A stretch of DNA of 64,000 nucleotides, from NCBI GenBank assembly GCA_947396885.1, contig OX377205.1:64948969-65012968 (forward strand), in the 5' to 3' direction. Shown here one piece after another: positions 54,905 to 64,000 of this stretch (its first letter is position 1; every line of letters starts with the position of its first letter). This DNA is from Heligmosomoides polygyrus polygyrus. Taxonomy: Eukaryota > Nematoda > Chromadorea > Rhabditida > Heligmosomidae. The notes beneath the pieces are model-generated. The model saw only the letters and a list, made by a program, of their open reading frames with translations, searched no databases and had not been told where the DNA came from. The position numbers and the translations under genes were made by a program.

Positions 54905-57260
54905 TGCTATCACCTGTATCACTTGTCGTCCCCTCATCAGGTTGCTCGAGCGGGCGCCAGCAGCGTCTCCATTCGTCCCTCTCGCGTGCCAGAGTGCTCC
55001 AATGGATCCTCCTCGCTCGAGTAGCACGAACAGCGTCATATCGGTCGTTCAGGGCTTTCACAAAGAAAACCGACCAACGCGTTGGTGGGCATCGACAGCG
55101 TCTCTGATTTTCGTACGTCGGCGAAACTCGGAACTCCGGAGGCCTTCTCTCACTTGCGTGAGTCGTATCACTCCGAGCATCGTCCTCTCGATTCCACGCT
55201 GCGCGACGCTAATCACGTGTTCATCCTGCTTCCGTATAGCCCAGGTCTCTGAGGCGTATATTAGGGCAGGAAGAACGGTAGAGTAGAATAGGTGGGCAGG
55301 GAGTCGGACGTTCTTCGTCTTCTTCGTGACTTCTTCAACGCTCTTGAAAGCTCCGCAAGCCACTCGTTTCCTCCTGCTCAGCTCCGGCGCTAGGTCGTTG
55401 GCCACATTGACTTCGCGACCCAGATACACGTAGCTGGAGCATTCGGAGATGTTCGTTCCGTTGATCGAGAATGGGGCATCAGAAACTTGTCCGTTCCTCA
55501 TGAACATCGTCTTCTTAAGATTCGGCTGCAGTCCAGCGTTCCCACACACAATCGAAGTCGGCCAGCATTCGCTCCTCCTGGCTGATGCTCGGTGTTATGA
55601 GCACGATGTCGTCAGCGAAGCGAAGATGGTGCAGTTGCCGGCCGTCGACCTTCACTCCCATGTCCTCCCATTCTAGTTCGCGCATGACGTTTTCGAGGTG
55701 GCGCTGAAGAGCTTCGGGGATATGGTATTCCCCTGCCGAACCCCTATCTTCACGTCGATGACGACGTCGTTGTAGAATGGTGAGATCTTGGTCGTAAATC
55801 CACTGCACAGCTCTCGAAGGACTGTGATGTACTGAATAGGAACCCCCTGAGTGAGCAGGGCTTCGAGGAACGCTTCAGTTTCGACGGAGTCGAATGCCTT
55901 CTTCAGGTCGATGAACGTAAGACGCAGCGGCAGCTTGTGCTCTCGCGACACTTCGATGAGCTTCGTAATGGTGTGTATGTGGTCGATCGTGCTGAATTCT
56001 CTCCGAAATCCTGCTTGTTCGCATGGCTGTCCTTTGTCCAGCGTTCTGCTAATCCTCTTCAGGATCACTCGAGTGAACAGCTTGTAGACTACGGACAGCA
56101 GGCAGGTCGCACGATAGTTGCCAATGTCGTGCACGTCTCCCTTCTTGTACAGCAAGACGGTCTTGCTGGTCTTTCACTGAGATGGAACCTTGCACTCCGA
56201 CAGGTAGCGTGTGAAGAGCCGAGCCAAGGCGTTAATGAGCGTTGGCGGGAGATTCTTCAGGTATTCGGGTCTGATCCTGTCGGGACCGGGTGCTGCACGC
56301 TCCTTCACCGACGAGATGGCGTGTCGGATCTCGGAAGGGAGAACAGAGGGAACGACGTATCCATCCTGCGGAGGAGGCATGGGGGCAGGTGGACGTAGCT
56401 ATCGAAGAGATCGGAGTAGATGTCGTGGATGACCTTCTCCATGGTACTTCTGGAAGAGATCACGGTTCCGTCAGGACGTCGGAGAGCGGTCATCTTGGTC
56501 TTGAAGTTGGCGAAGTTTCGGCGGGCATTGCGGATGCTCAACCCTGCCTCTGCAGCTTCTGCCAACACTTTCGCCCTTCCCTCCTTAAGATCCTCCTTTA
56601 TCGCCGCTTCGCATAGCTTCGCAAGTTCGGACGTCAGTTGGTAGTTGCCTGACGCTCGTGCTGCTCCACGCTGGCGTATCAGCTCGAGAGTTTCCGGATA
56701 CGGACGTCTCTTGGTGGTCTTCAAGCTCTCGGCTCCCTTAGCACTATCGCCGAGATGGTGCACGAAGCGGTCGTATTCCTCGTCGATGTTCTCCATGACG
56801 GTATCTTCCCAAAGGCCGGCAAGAGAGGTGTACATTTCCCAGTTGACGGTTGTTCTGGGACTCCTCTTCTTGAACTTTGCGGCCTTCTCTCCTTGACACG
56901 AAAAGCGGAACATCGCGCAAAGGAGGCGGTGGTCCGATCCCGCGTAGAACTTGGGGGCAACGGAAATGTCGGTCAGGCAATACTTGCGGTTGAAGATGAT
57001 GTGGTCGATCTCGTTGTGGAAGTGGCCACCGGGAGATTCCCAGGTCGATCCTAGTGAGAGAGGCTTCTGGGTCTGTGAGTTTCCGTGCATGGTCTTGGTC
57101 GACATGATAAACTCAGATAGCCTTTCACCTTGCTCGTTCCACTCCAAACCGTGGGTTCCGATGTGAAGGTTGGTTTTAAAAGATTTCCCTAAGATTTTAG
57201 CAACCTCTCCGTACTCGTCCTTCCCATCGCTGCAGAAATGAGGGCTCTTTCGGGGTCAGG
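54905..57260 (-). mobile_element. RTE-like LINE of a second family, minus strand
   Basis: Reads right to left: a 5' piece, C-terminal endonuclease, linker and RT, ending at GTGATACAGGTGATAGCAAC near 54905. The RT differs strongly from the copies at 29-35 kb, so two RTE families coexist. Most of the endonuclease is lost: the text enters near its end. Several frameshifts split the ORF. Confidence 0.8.
54910..57230 (-). pseudogene. RTE ORF2 remnant: endonuclease end plus RT
   Basis: From 57230: FKTNLHIGTHGLEWNEQGER, EIDHIIFNRKY (about 57010), FYAGSDHRLLCAMFRFS (about 56950-56900; SDHR catalytic motif). Then the linker, AAPGPDRIRPEYLKNLPP (about 56290-56240), IGNYRATCLLSVVYKLFTRV (about 56130), QPCEQAGFRREFS (56040), LTFIDLKKAFDSVETEA (55920), VRQGNTISPKLFSA (55740), a frameshift, HLRFADDIVLITP (55630) and a C-terminal RRIHWSTLARERDEWRRCWR near 55010. 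The catalytic box FADD is intact. Frameshifts near 56370, 56160, 55680 and 55520 exclude activity. Confidence 0.8.
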
Positions 57261-58257
57261 GGAATGAGGCCCTTTAATGCTGCTGAGTTTGACTCCAGTA
57301 CACACGGTAGCTAGTCGGGCTCTGTCGTGCGGGCGAAGAACTCCGGGCAGCCAGCCAGACTGCCCGAAGGGACGAGACTTAAGGCGGCCTCGAATCGCCT
57401 TACATGTACTCCCAGTTCAATTGCTATAGCCGACGAAAATGTGAAGCGGGCTACTATGTCGTTCATCCTATCATGTCGAACATGGCAAACAGCACCTTTA
57501 ATCACGAAATTAATAAATTACCCATAATACCGAATTTTTGTTCCTCTTAAAGAGCGGCTGTTCGTACGTTTCGTATCGTTGATCACTCTCTACTGACAAA
57601 TCTTGTCTATTATGCTGCCTTGAAGGTCAAAATTTGCACTAGCTGATGACAAAAATAGGCAACAACTAAAGTTGAATATACAGGAAACAACACATAGCCT
57701 TCAAATTTGTGTTCTTCGGACGGCTTGTCAACAATTCGGCTCTCAACTGTTTCGAGGATTCTCAGTGGGGTTGATAGTTTGCGGCTGTTTGCTTGATTAC
57801 CTGAAAAAGGTGTAAATGAGCGGCAGAATGGGAAACCACCTGATAAAGAATGAGCAGTCAAAAAAGTAATGTGTGCTGGTCGATCTTTTCTCAAGTGAGA
57901 ACATTCATAAGCCATCTTCTTTCTGTCTATCTTCCTCACTACATTATCTAGCACTAACGAAGCGGTCATAACTGAAATTAGAAGTATTTCTCTTTAACTG
58001 CACTCATTAACAGAACGCAGTTCGGACAGCTTTAGAGACCAACATCTTCCATAAATGAAAGCTAGCAACTTCATGAAACATTCTTTTGCATCAATTTCTC
58101 AACCTGAGAACGTTCTCGGTTTACCTTTAGAGTGCTCTCGGCCAGATCAAGACCTGTATACACAATTTTCCCTCGAGGTACCTTAAAGCAGATATTTCTG
58201 GATACCGCACCACAGTGTCATCCAAAGTACGAGCAAGTTTCATCTCACTTGAGGTTA
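57261..58257. other. Spacer; 57261-57500 resembles RTE 5' text
   Basis: 57261-57500 is GC-richer and may be 5' sequence of the minus-strand RTE (contiguous in composition), but no domain is readable. 57540-58257 shows nothing recognisable. Confidence 0.35.
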
Positions 58258-59340
58258 GCCCCATGTTGTACTTTGGCGACCGAAGCGCTGCGTAAATGAG
58301 GTCAGCGCATATGATGATATGATGATCAACTGGCGTTTCTATCCGCAGACTGGTTACGAAATAATGAAATTGAAAATGCGCTCCGATGCTACAAGGCACC
58401 CGATGCACCTCTGTCGTCGAAGTACTTAGCGATATTGAGCATTCAGCGACTATTGATTTACCGATTTAACGAATTTACCAGCATATTCGTTAAATTTTTT
58501 ATTGGAGTTTTGCAAACGCCTTTTTTTAAATCGCATTGAAGTTGAATTTACGCAAAATTTTTGAAGTTCACTGGGAAATTTAACTCAATTAATGTAAATT
58601 GTATTTCACGTAAGCTCTTCGTAGAGGTTTGCAGTATCATTTCAGAAAGCGAGGAAACACTACTTATTTAAATCAGTTTCTTTACCACCGCTTCGTATTT
58701 TTCTGTTTCAAAGCCGCCTTTCATATTTTGGCTGCTCCATGTCAGTTTTTCGCAATTCTACACAGTTCTCTTCACGTTTTCTGTTTTCTTCACGGTTTTA
58801 TTTTGTGTTATTTGCTCTGTAAGAAAACAAAAAAGGCCTAGAAAACGCGAATAAAACGGGAGAGGAGGACAGAAGAGCGAAGTGAACGTAAGGAATAGGC
58901 TCCCACTCCCTCTCCAAACACTCAGTATTCCACCAAGCTGAACGAGTTTTCGCACAGCATTAGGCAATGGTTGTGAGACTAACCATGAAATAACGTTGAG
59001 AGTAAAAATAGCACTAATGGTTCCGCAAGACAGGCGTTTTTGCACTTCTCAACTTCGTAATTCGAGGTTCGGTGGGGATGATCGCAGTGCTGGAAGAAGA
59101 ACCAACTCACAATCAAAATACTCCATCGGAGCGCATTTTTTGCCACCCTTGGATGACACTGATAATGCGCAATGATGCGGTTCGACGGCACAGCACGGCG
59201 GCGGACTGTCACCGTTGACACGTCGTGCGCACCATCGGCAACGTCGTCGACGCCTCTTTGGCGACGTCGGCGAAGAAGGTATAATACCCCCTGCGGAGCT
59301 CTCGACGACGTCGCCGGCGACGCTGTGTTGCGCGGGCTGC
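58258..59340. mobile_element. Rearranged Harbinger-like MITE relic
   Basis: The left end GCCCCATGTTGTACTTTGGC (after TTA at 58255-58257) matches the TIR of the 2912-3797 element at 19 of 23 bases. 58310-58400 matches that element's interior in inverted orientation (CAGACTGGTTACGAAATAAT, GCGCTCCGATGCT), and 58480-58640 in direct orientation (AAATTTAACTC, AGAGGTTTGCA). 59125-59340 again carries GGAGCGCATTTTT, CGACGTCG repeats and GCGGAGCTCTCGACGACG. The right end near 59290 (GGTATAATACCCC) is degenerate. Probably two nested or recombined copies. Confidence 0.6.
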
Positions 59341-59653
59341 TATGCAGTGCGTTCCTGCCGTCTCGGGAGTCGATCTCCATTACTTGGCGGTTTCTTCCTA
59401 CACTACTGACTACTCGACACAATGCTCAAAATCGTTTCCCTGTCTGTATTCGGCTTCCTACTGAGGCAAATTCCTGGTCTACCTACTGACATTTCGCTTT
59501 CTCTCTGTGTTCCGAGCCGATTCCGTGCCGCTACACGATCAATTTCTCTGCTCAGCGACGACATCGTGTTTCTTGTGGCTGGGAACGTCCAACTATCCAA
59601 TTAAGCCACCATCTCAGGTGCATTTGTTCTCTTAACGATTCGACAGTAAATCG
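59341..59653. other. Spacer, nothing recognised
   Basis: Short frames on both strands without motifs. The CR1 ORF1 start follows at 59654. Confidence 0.4.
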
Positions 59654-60040
59654 ATGGACACTCCACTCGCCCCTAATCCTGTTCAGAATCGCCTTGGCAA
59701 AAAACATAAGTTGGATCTGTCCTCGCCAGTGACCAGCGATGCTCTCAGCCGCGCCGTAGATCTGATAAGCAACGACCAATCCTTGCCGTCGCACCCAAAG
59801 GCGGCTATGGGTTACATGCTGGAAATACGCGAGCAGCTGAATGCCGTAGTTGCTAAGGGCGAAGGAATTAACGGAGGAAAGCATCGCAGTCTGTGAAAGA
59901 AATGTTAAGTTAGAAAATGAGGTATTTAGTTTGAAATCTCAAATTAGTGTTCTCAAGCAGGCTATGACTTTCTGGAGAATTCTGGATTTTTTTTTGCTGA
60001 AAGTTGTTTCTCGGCCTCGATTTTCGGATCATTGTCTCTA
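59654..60040 (+). pseudogene. CR1-like ORF1 with coiled coil
   Basis: Starts MDTPLAPNPVQNRLGKKHKL and continues for 80 codons. A frameshift near 59860 leads to KELTEESIAVCERNVKLENE, then VFSLKSQISVLKQAM, a heptad-rich coiled coil as found in ORF1 proteins. No RNA-binding core is recovered downstream. Confidence 0.6.
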
Positions 60041-60339
60041 AAGAGAGCATCCTATCTTAGGCACTTTCCTGAGAAAGGTGTATACATCAGGCCTTCATTG
60101 TCAAAACCTGATAGCTCAAAAGCTGAAAGATTGACTCAATTGAATTCTGCACGTGCTACTCGAACAGACCGTTGACCTGACTCAACCGCTGTTCCTTCAG
60201 CAAGTAATGGTAGTAATGCAGGTTGTACCGTGACTTGCTTAGATAGCTCCCAACCTACTAGCTCATCTTCAATGGCTATTATGCAATCGAAAAACGTGTG
60301 ACTGATCTTAGGAATTTTGATTCATTTGTTTCTTGTGTT

Positions 60340-60620
60340 GTGGCTAATATACGATCTGTAGTTAAAAATTGCTCTTACGGGACTTCTCAAAGAGAGCGCT
60401 GACGTTATCGTCTAACGGAAACATGGCTTAAGCCTGAAATAGACATGACGCCTTTAATGGGTAATTTCGGTTCTCAGTATAGTATATTGAGGAGTGACCG
60501 TCATGATAAAAGGGGAGGAGGGATGGCCCTTATTGCGAGACAATCGTACGCACCTGTTATTGTTTTTAGCGAGTCGGTGCATAAGAAATTCTGTGCGATG
60601 ATCTACTCTTTAATGTAATT
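60340..60620 (+). pseudogene. CR1-like endonuclease fragment
   Basis: Reads LTETWLKPEIDMTPLMGNFG (about 60414), then RGGGMALIARQSYAPVIVF (about 60511). The TETWL and (R/K)GGG(M/V)A motifs are those of CR1 APE-type endonucleases. GDFN and SDH regions are missing. Confidence 0.65.
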
Positions 60621-61134
60621 ACTGTACTGTAGGAGTCCTACAACACTGCGTTGAGCTGTTTGTATCTACTATAAAGACCGAGTAGAAGTCTTTCCTTTCA
60701 TCTCACATAAGTAGGGCACTTGGAGCAGGACACCGGGCATAGGTTCCAAGCTAGGCAAACAGATAACTCGGTGGACTAGGAGCAATTCCGTCTTTTAGCT
60801 ACAAATTTTGAGAAGAAGCTGAGAAATACAAGAAAGTTGTAGATTCGAATTGCAAACAAGCATTCTTTAAGCTGCTGAAGGCTCGCTTGCGAGAAAAATC
60901 CCGCATAGCAACTCAATGACAAGGACAAGGCCGAGCTTCTTGAGAGCGCTTTTGAGAATAACTTTGTAGTCAGCGAGGATGAAAATGAAGGCCTCTAACC
61001 TATACAGACGATTTTTCCTACCATGGACGACTCGTTTTGGTTCCGCTCCAAGTATAAGCGGTCCGCTGGCCTTCATTTTTAATCTCAGCTTCATGAGGTC
61101 AGAGGCGCCAACTCGACCTCTTGGACTGGACCTC

Positions 61135-61800
61135 TTCCATTAGAACACCTGTTCCTAAAAAACTTCCACATGAGCTGCCCACAAGCTATAGGCCTGTGAG
61201 CATCACATCTACATTCGCAAGACTTGTTGAGAAAATTTTGAAGAAAAGAATTGACGATCACTTATGACAGCACCTAGTGATATCTAGAAACCAACATGGT
61301 TTTCAAGAAGGCAATTCGACGGTTAACGCAGTGATTTACACGCTCAATCGCTGGACTAAATGGATGAATAAAGGGAAAATTTTTGACGTTATATACTTTG
61401 ATCTTAGCAAAGCCTTTGACAGGGTTTTTCATCGTTTACTACTCTCCAAAATGAGTGTTGTCGGTATTCATCCGCGCATTATCTCATGGGTAAAATCGTT
61501 CCTATCCGGCCGGAGGTATGTCGTCCGAGTAAATGCCTCTTTTTCAAGTCCAAGATCCTCATATAGTGATGGTGTGCCCCAGGTTGAGGTGCTTTCGTCA
61601 GCTTTGTTCAACATTTACACCCATGATCTGCTAAAACTCCCTTCACTGAATGGCGCTGATCATTGTGTTTTCGTAGAAGACTTAAAAGTCTACCGTCCAT
61701 TAACTGACGAGAATGATGTCAAAGCTCTTCAATAGGTAGTGGACCTTGTACAAAAATGGCTGATTGGAAACTACCACTGTCTCAGGATAAATCCGTTGGG
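61135..61800 (+). pseudogene. CR1-like reverse transcriptase fragment
   Basis: From 61135: PVPKKLPHELPTSYRPVSIT, then SRNQHGFQEGNSTVNAVIYT (61283), VIYFDLSKAFDRVFHRLLL (61390) and DGVPQVEVLSSALFN (61569). The usual PQGGVLSP is PQVEVLSS and the catalytic box reads FVED in place of YADD, so catalysis is lost. The text ends with WKLPLSQDKSVGILNL-type sequence near 61800. Confidence 0.75.
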
Positions 61801-62525
61801 AATCTTAATCTAACTCGCGCGACGCCGTCCCGTTGTTTCATGGATACCAACCGTGTGACGGGAGGCGGTCAACAGGAGTAGCGAGAGCATGATGGAATCG
61901 CTTACTTTCTCGCTCCAGCCGCTTCACGAATACGGCCACTGTGGCCGTATTTATGCAGGTCCCGCTCACGGCGCAACTGGATAAGGTAACTGCTTCGAGC
62001 ACAGTCCTTCGTAGCTCGTTGCGCTCTGGACGGTTTCAACCATCGGATTCTGGGTTCGGTCCTTACCTTGGGTTTGCTGAGAAGAGATATGCTCGGATCG
62101 GCTCCAGGGGCTTGCGCTGTGATTCTACATCTTCTGCCGCAAAGACCTGCACATCCACGGCAGTTTTCATGGCAGGTCGTCGCAATAGGATGTGGTCACC
62201 TTCTATACGGATTTATGGCTCCTCGAGCGTGAGGATTTCGTACTTGTCGTGCTCGAAGCATCCCCAGTAGACGGACATGACATGACGGCTGCCGAATCCT
62301 TGAGGGACTCCGTGACAACTATTACCACCCGACCCCATTCCACTTGGTGTCTTCACCGTTGTAGTACAGCTTTACCCTTTCTCCAATCTGCAAGGCCTTC
62401 GGGGCTTCCCGTCTCGTTTTCTGCAAGCACAAAACTTGCATCTTTCTGTGTTTCATCAGGTCAGCCCCTTCCCATGATCTCCCTGTCAGTGTTAGCATAT
62501 TCAGAATCCCCAGATCTCAAAGTGA
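61800..62525 (-). pseudogene. RTE 5' region and endonuclease N-terminus
   Basis: On the minus strand from about 62510: ILNMLTLTGRSWEGADLMKH, then RKMQVLCLQKTRREAPKAL, then KLYYNGEDTKWNGVGW and (another frame) VVTESLKDSAAV. The order TLTGRS..LADL…VLC(L/V)Q(E/K)TR…KLYY.G…NGVG is the RTE endonuclease N-terminus. 61800-62180 is nearby element sequence without a clear domain. The piece abuts the CR1 RT, implying insertion or recombination there. Confidence 0.6.
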
Positions 62526-62844
62526 CATCACAAAATTAATCGAAACGGAATACGTGTCGTGCACGAAAGTATTTTTTGGAATCCAATTGCCGCAGTACAA
62601 AAACCTTTTTATCGAGCATCTTTTCTATAGTTTCAACAAGGTTGTTGAAACGATCTGTTCACAGGAAAAGAACATCAGATTCTCATCGATTAGTGCACGT
62701 GGTCAATAAGTGCTTTTTTGAAGTGATAGATTGTCCAAGGGCTGTTCAAGTGAAATGAACCACCGAGAACTAAAATTGATGGTGCTGACCCTATAAATAG
62801 ATTTCACCCATAGCAGGTTTTCCATCGAATGTCATTCTATTCAG
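62526..62844. other. Spacer / putative intron upstream of the exon
   Basis: AT-rich, ending in ATTCTATTCAG, a good nematode-type splice acceptor, at 62844. No upstream exon could be identified. Confidence 0.4.
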
Positions 62845-63000
62845 GTTTCTCCATCGCGTCTTCGAAAGACACTGAGAGATCTGGACCACATAATAGCTTT
62901 GGCTTTAGAAGACGACCTGAGGAAACGAAGTAAAATTGTTTGCAAACGCAGTGAGTGTAGTCCCGATGGTGCAGCTTCATCAGCAGATTTCAAGTCTAAG
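62845..63000 (+). CDS. Candidate internal exon, function unknown
   Basis: 156 bp (52 codons, phase 0 at both ends) between the acceptor TATTCAG (ends 62844) and the donor AAG|GTGAGA. It reads VSPSRLRKTLRDLDHIIALA, then LEDDLRKRSKIVCKRSEC, then SPDGAASSADFKSK: an amphipathic, charged helix-like stretch followed by a Ser/Ala-rich linker. No known family was recognised. Read-through past the donor gives a longer frame to 63264 without domain content. A separate short stretch at 63090-63140 (SKTQGAYIALDLGT) faintly recalls a sugar-kinase phosphate loop but stops at once. Confidence 0.4.
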
Positions 63001-64000
63001 GTGAGACAAATTATTCTCATGTTCACCACCAAATGTGAGTTATCATCCGATGTTATGTTGTGGTGTGGTAAAGGCATGTTCGGATTACGATGTCAAAGAC
63101 CCAAGGGGCATACATCGCCCTGGATCTCGGTACCCGGGGAGATGTTTAGGGTAGACAAGCTGAGTTGGGATAGAACACAAGAAAACAGAGGTCACCTAAA
63201 AAAACTGCCTTCTCTCCGTGCTGTAAAAGTAGGTCTAAAGGTACTTCTGTTGTTTGAGCAGTAGGATCCATATTCGTTACTTTGACACCCGAAGGAAATG
63301 GGTGAATGATTGGAGACACGTGCTAATGCGCTGAAGAGAATGTCGACGATGCAAGCGATACTATTTCCACAAGATGGCGTTGACGCAAAAAGAGATGTAT
63401 AAAGGAGGAGATTCGTCTCATAGGTTGAAATCTCAGCGATTTCAACGGGTGAGGGCTTTCACCACTTCACCGGGTAGCTATGCGGATGTCACCAGGCGAA
63501 ACCGAAACCAATTCTAGACGACGAGTCAGTTTACTTGAAAATACCTGTTCGCTGCAGGTATTTTCGCTCTAAACCTTTTTACTTTCAGAAGCTATTCAAA
63601 GCGGTGTCGGGTTTCAGCCGATCGACAAAGTATTCTCACGAAAGGGTAGGTTCCGCGAATAAAATTTTTCACTTCTACTTTCCATTCGAAATATTGCATG
63701 CAATTGCATTGCAATGGAATTGTTATAAAGGGTCACAAATAGGGGTGATATCAACAAGTGCTCGAACCAGATCCTAGAGGGAGATTTACGTTGAGCCAAC
63801 TGTCCCTTTTTAACAAAGCATTGTTCATCGAAAAATAAACGCGATCAAACTAGACTCGAAAGCGTTGTTCGTGAAGTTCTTCCAAGCATAATTTGTGCAC
63901 ACACCAATAGGAATGTCAGCGATCTCTTCCTGGGAACATTCTGATTTGTGTTGCTGCTAAGCAGACAGTCCTGATAGCACGTTTGCAACCATACACTTTT
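63001..64000. other. Intergenic or intronic end of the window
   Basis: A perfect 11-bp hairpin (GAAAATACCTG 63537-63547 with CAGGTATTTTC 63555-63565; 7-base loop) is the only structure seen. No further exon could be supported. Confidence 0.4.

Larger units (their letters stand above)
59654..61800 (+). mobile_element. CR1-like LINE, copy 4, degraded
   Basis: ORF1 remnant (59654-60040), endonuclease remnant (about 60340-60610) and RT remnant (about 61130-61800), then replaced by an RTE fragment. Distances are shorter than in copy 3, so there are internal deletions, for instance between 60620 and 61130 where the endonuclease end and linker are lost. Confidence 0.7.

Noticed and set aside
63085..63140. 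Hexokinase or FGGY-kinase exon (SKTQGAYIALDLGT)
   Set aside because: The phosphate-loop-like stretch is short, runs into a stop within a few codons and has no flanking kinase motifs.
63537..63565. Bacterial-type terminator hairpin
   Set aside because: The 11-bp hairpin is not followed by a clean T run at the right spacing and the context is eukaryotic.
1..64000. CRISPR arrays, operons or prokaryotic defence systems
   Set aside because: Introns, non-LTR retrotransposons and mariner/Harbinger/piggyBac-type elements show a eukaryotic genome; no regularly spaced direct repeats with unique spacers were found.

Overview
The window looks like repeat-rich nuclear DNA from a nematode, probably a strongylid or hookworm-like worm. 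Support comes from a TWK-type two-pore potassium channel gene with short introns (64-128 bp, plus one of 458 bp) and TTTCAG-type splice acceptors, from many decayed CR1-like and RTE-like non-LTR retrotransposons, from an internally deleted mariner, and from very low gene density. The species assignment is inference. There are no bacterial operons, no rRNA genes and no CRISPR arrays.

Layout. 1-5.3 kb: a foldback repeat whose arms carry tRNA-like modules, with a Harbinger-like MITE inserted in its right arm. 5.3-10.7 kb: two arrays of a 41-bp TTCGAA-rich minisatellite around a 5'-truncated CR1 and a relic resembling a reverse-transcriptase tail. 10.9-14.8 kb: a TIR element, one first exon of a probable secreted protein on the minus strand, and two copies of a tRNA-derived SINE. 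15-18.8 kb: a minisatellite district (15-bp and 42-bp units) with two Helentron-like 5' ends, then a Penelope-like GIY-YIG relic. 20-26 kb: a 1-kb foldback and a second CR1, itself split by another foldback. 27-28 kb: a second foldback with tRNA-like arms. 29-31 kb: a 5'-truncated RTE with a MITE inserted. 31-38.4 kb: a CR1 (ORF1, endonuclease, RT) split in its endonuclease by a 3.2-kb RTE with a perfect 14-bp target-site duplication. 39.6-40.5 kb: the mariner. 40.6-44.1 kb: possible minus-strand exons and repeat fragments. 44.7-46.2 kb: the K2P channel, the only confidently recognised host gene. 46.4-47.5 kb: a tandem/inverted repeat family with a small MITE. 51.6 kb: an isolated 20-bp hairpin. 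52.9-53.5 kb: a piggyBac-like MITE. 54.9-57.3 kb: a minus-strand RTE of a different family. 58.3-59.3 kb: a rearranged Harbinger-like relic. 59.6-62.5 kb: a fourth CR1 interrupted by an RTE 5' fragment. 62.8-63.0 kb: one well-bounded candidate exon.

The nested insertions give a relative chronology (host repeat, then LINE, then RTE or MITE). Several insertions can be dated against an empty site inside the same window. Every retroelement ORF seen has frameshifts, stops or a catalytic substitution, so none of these copies appears active. I saw no clear novel biochemical system. The most distinctive material is the family of foldback elements with tRNA-like modules in both arms, the Harbinger-like MITEs, the minisatellite/Helentron-like composite and the K2P channel with an unusually short M1-P1 loop.
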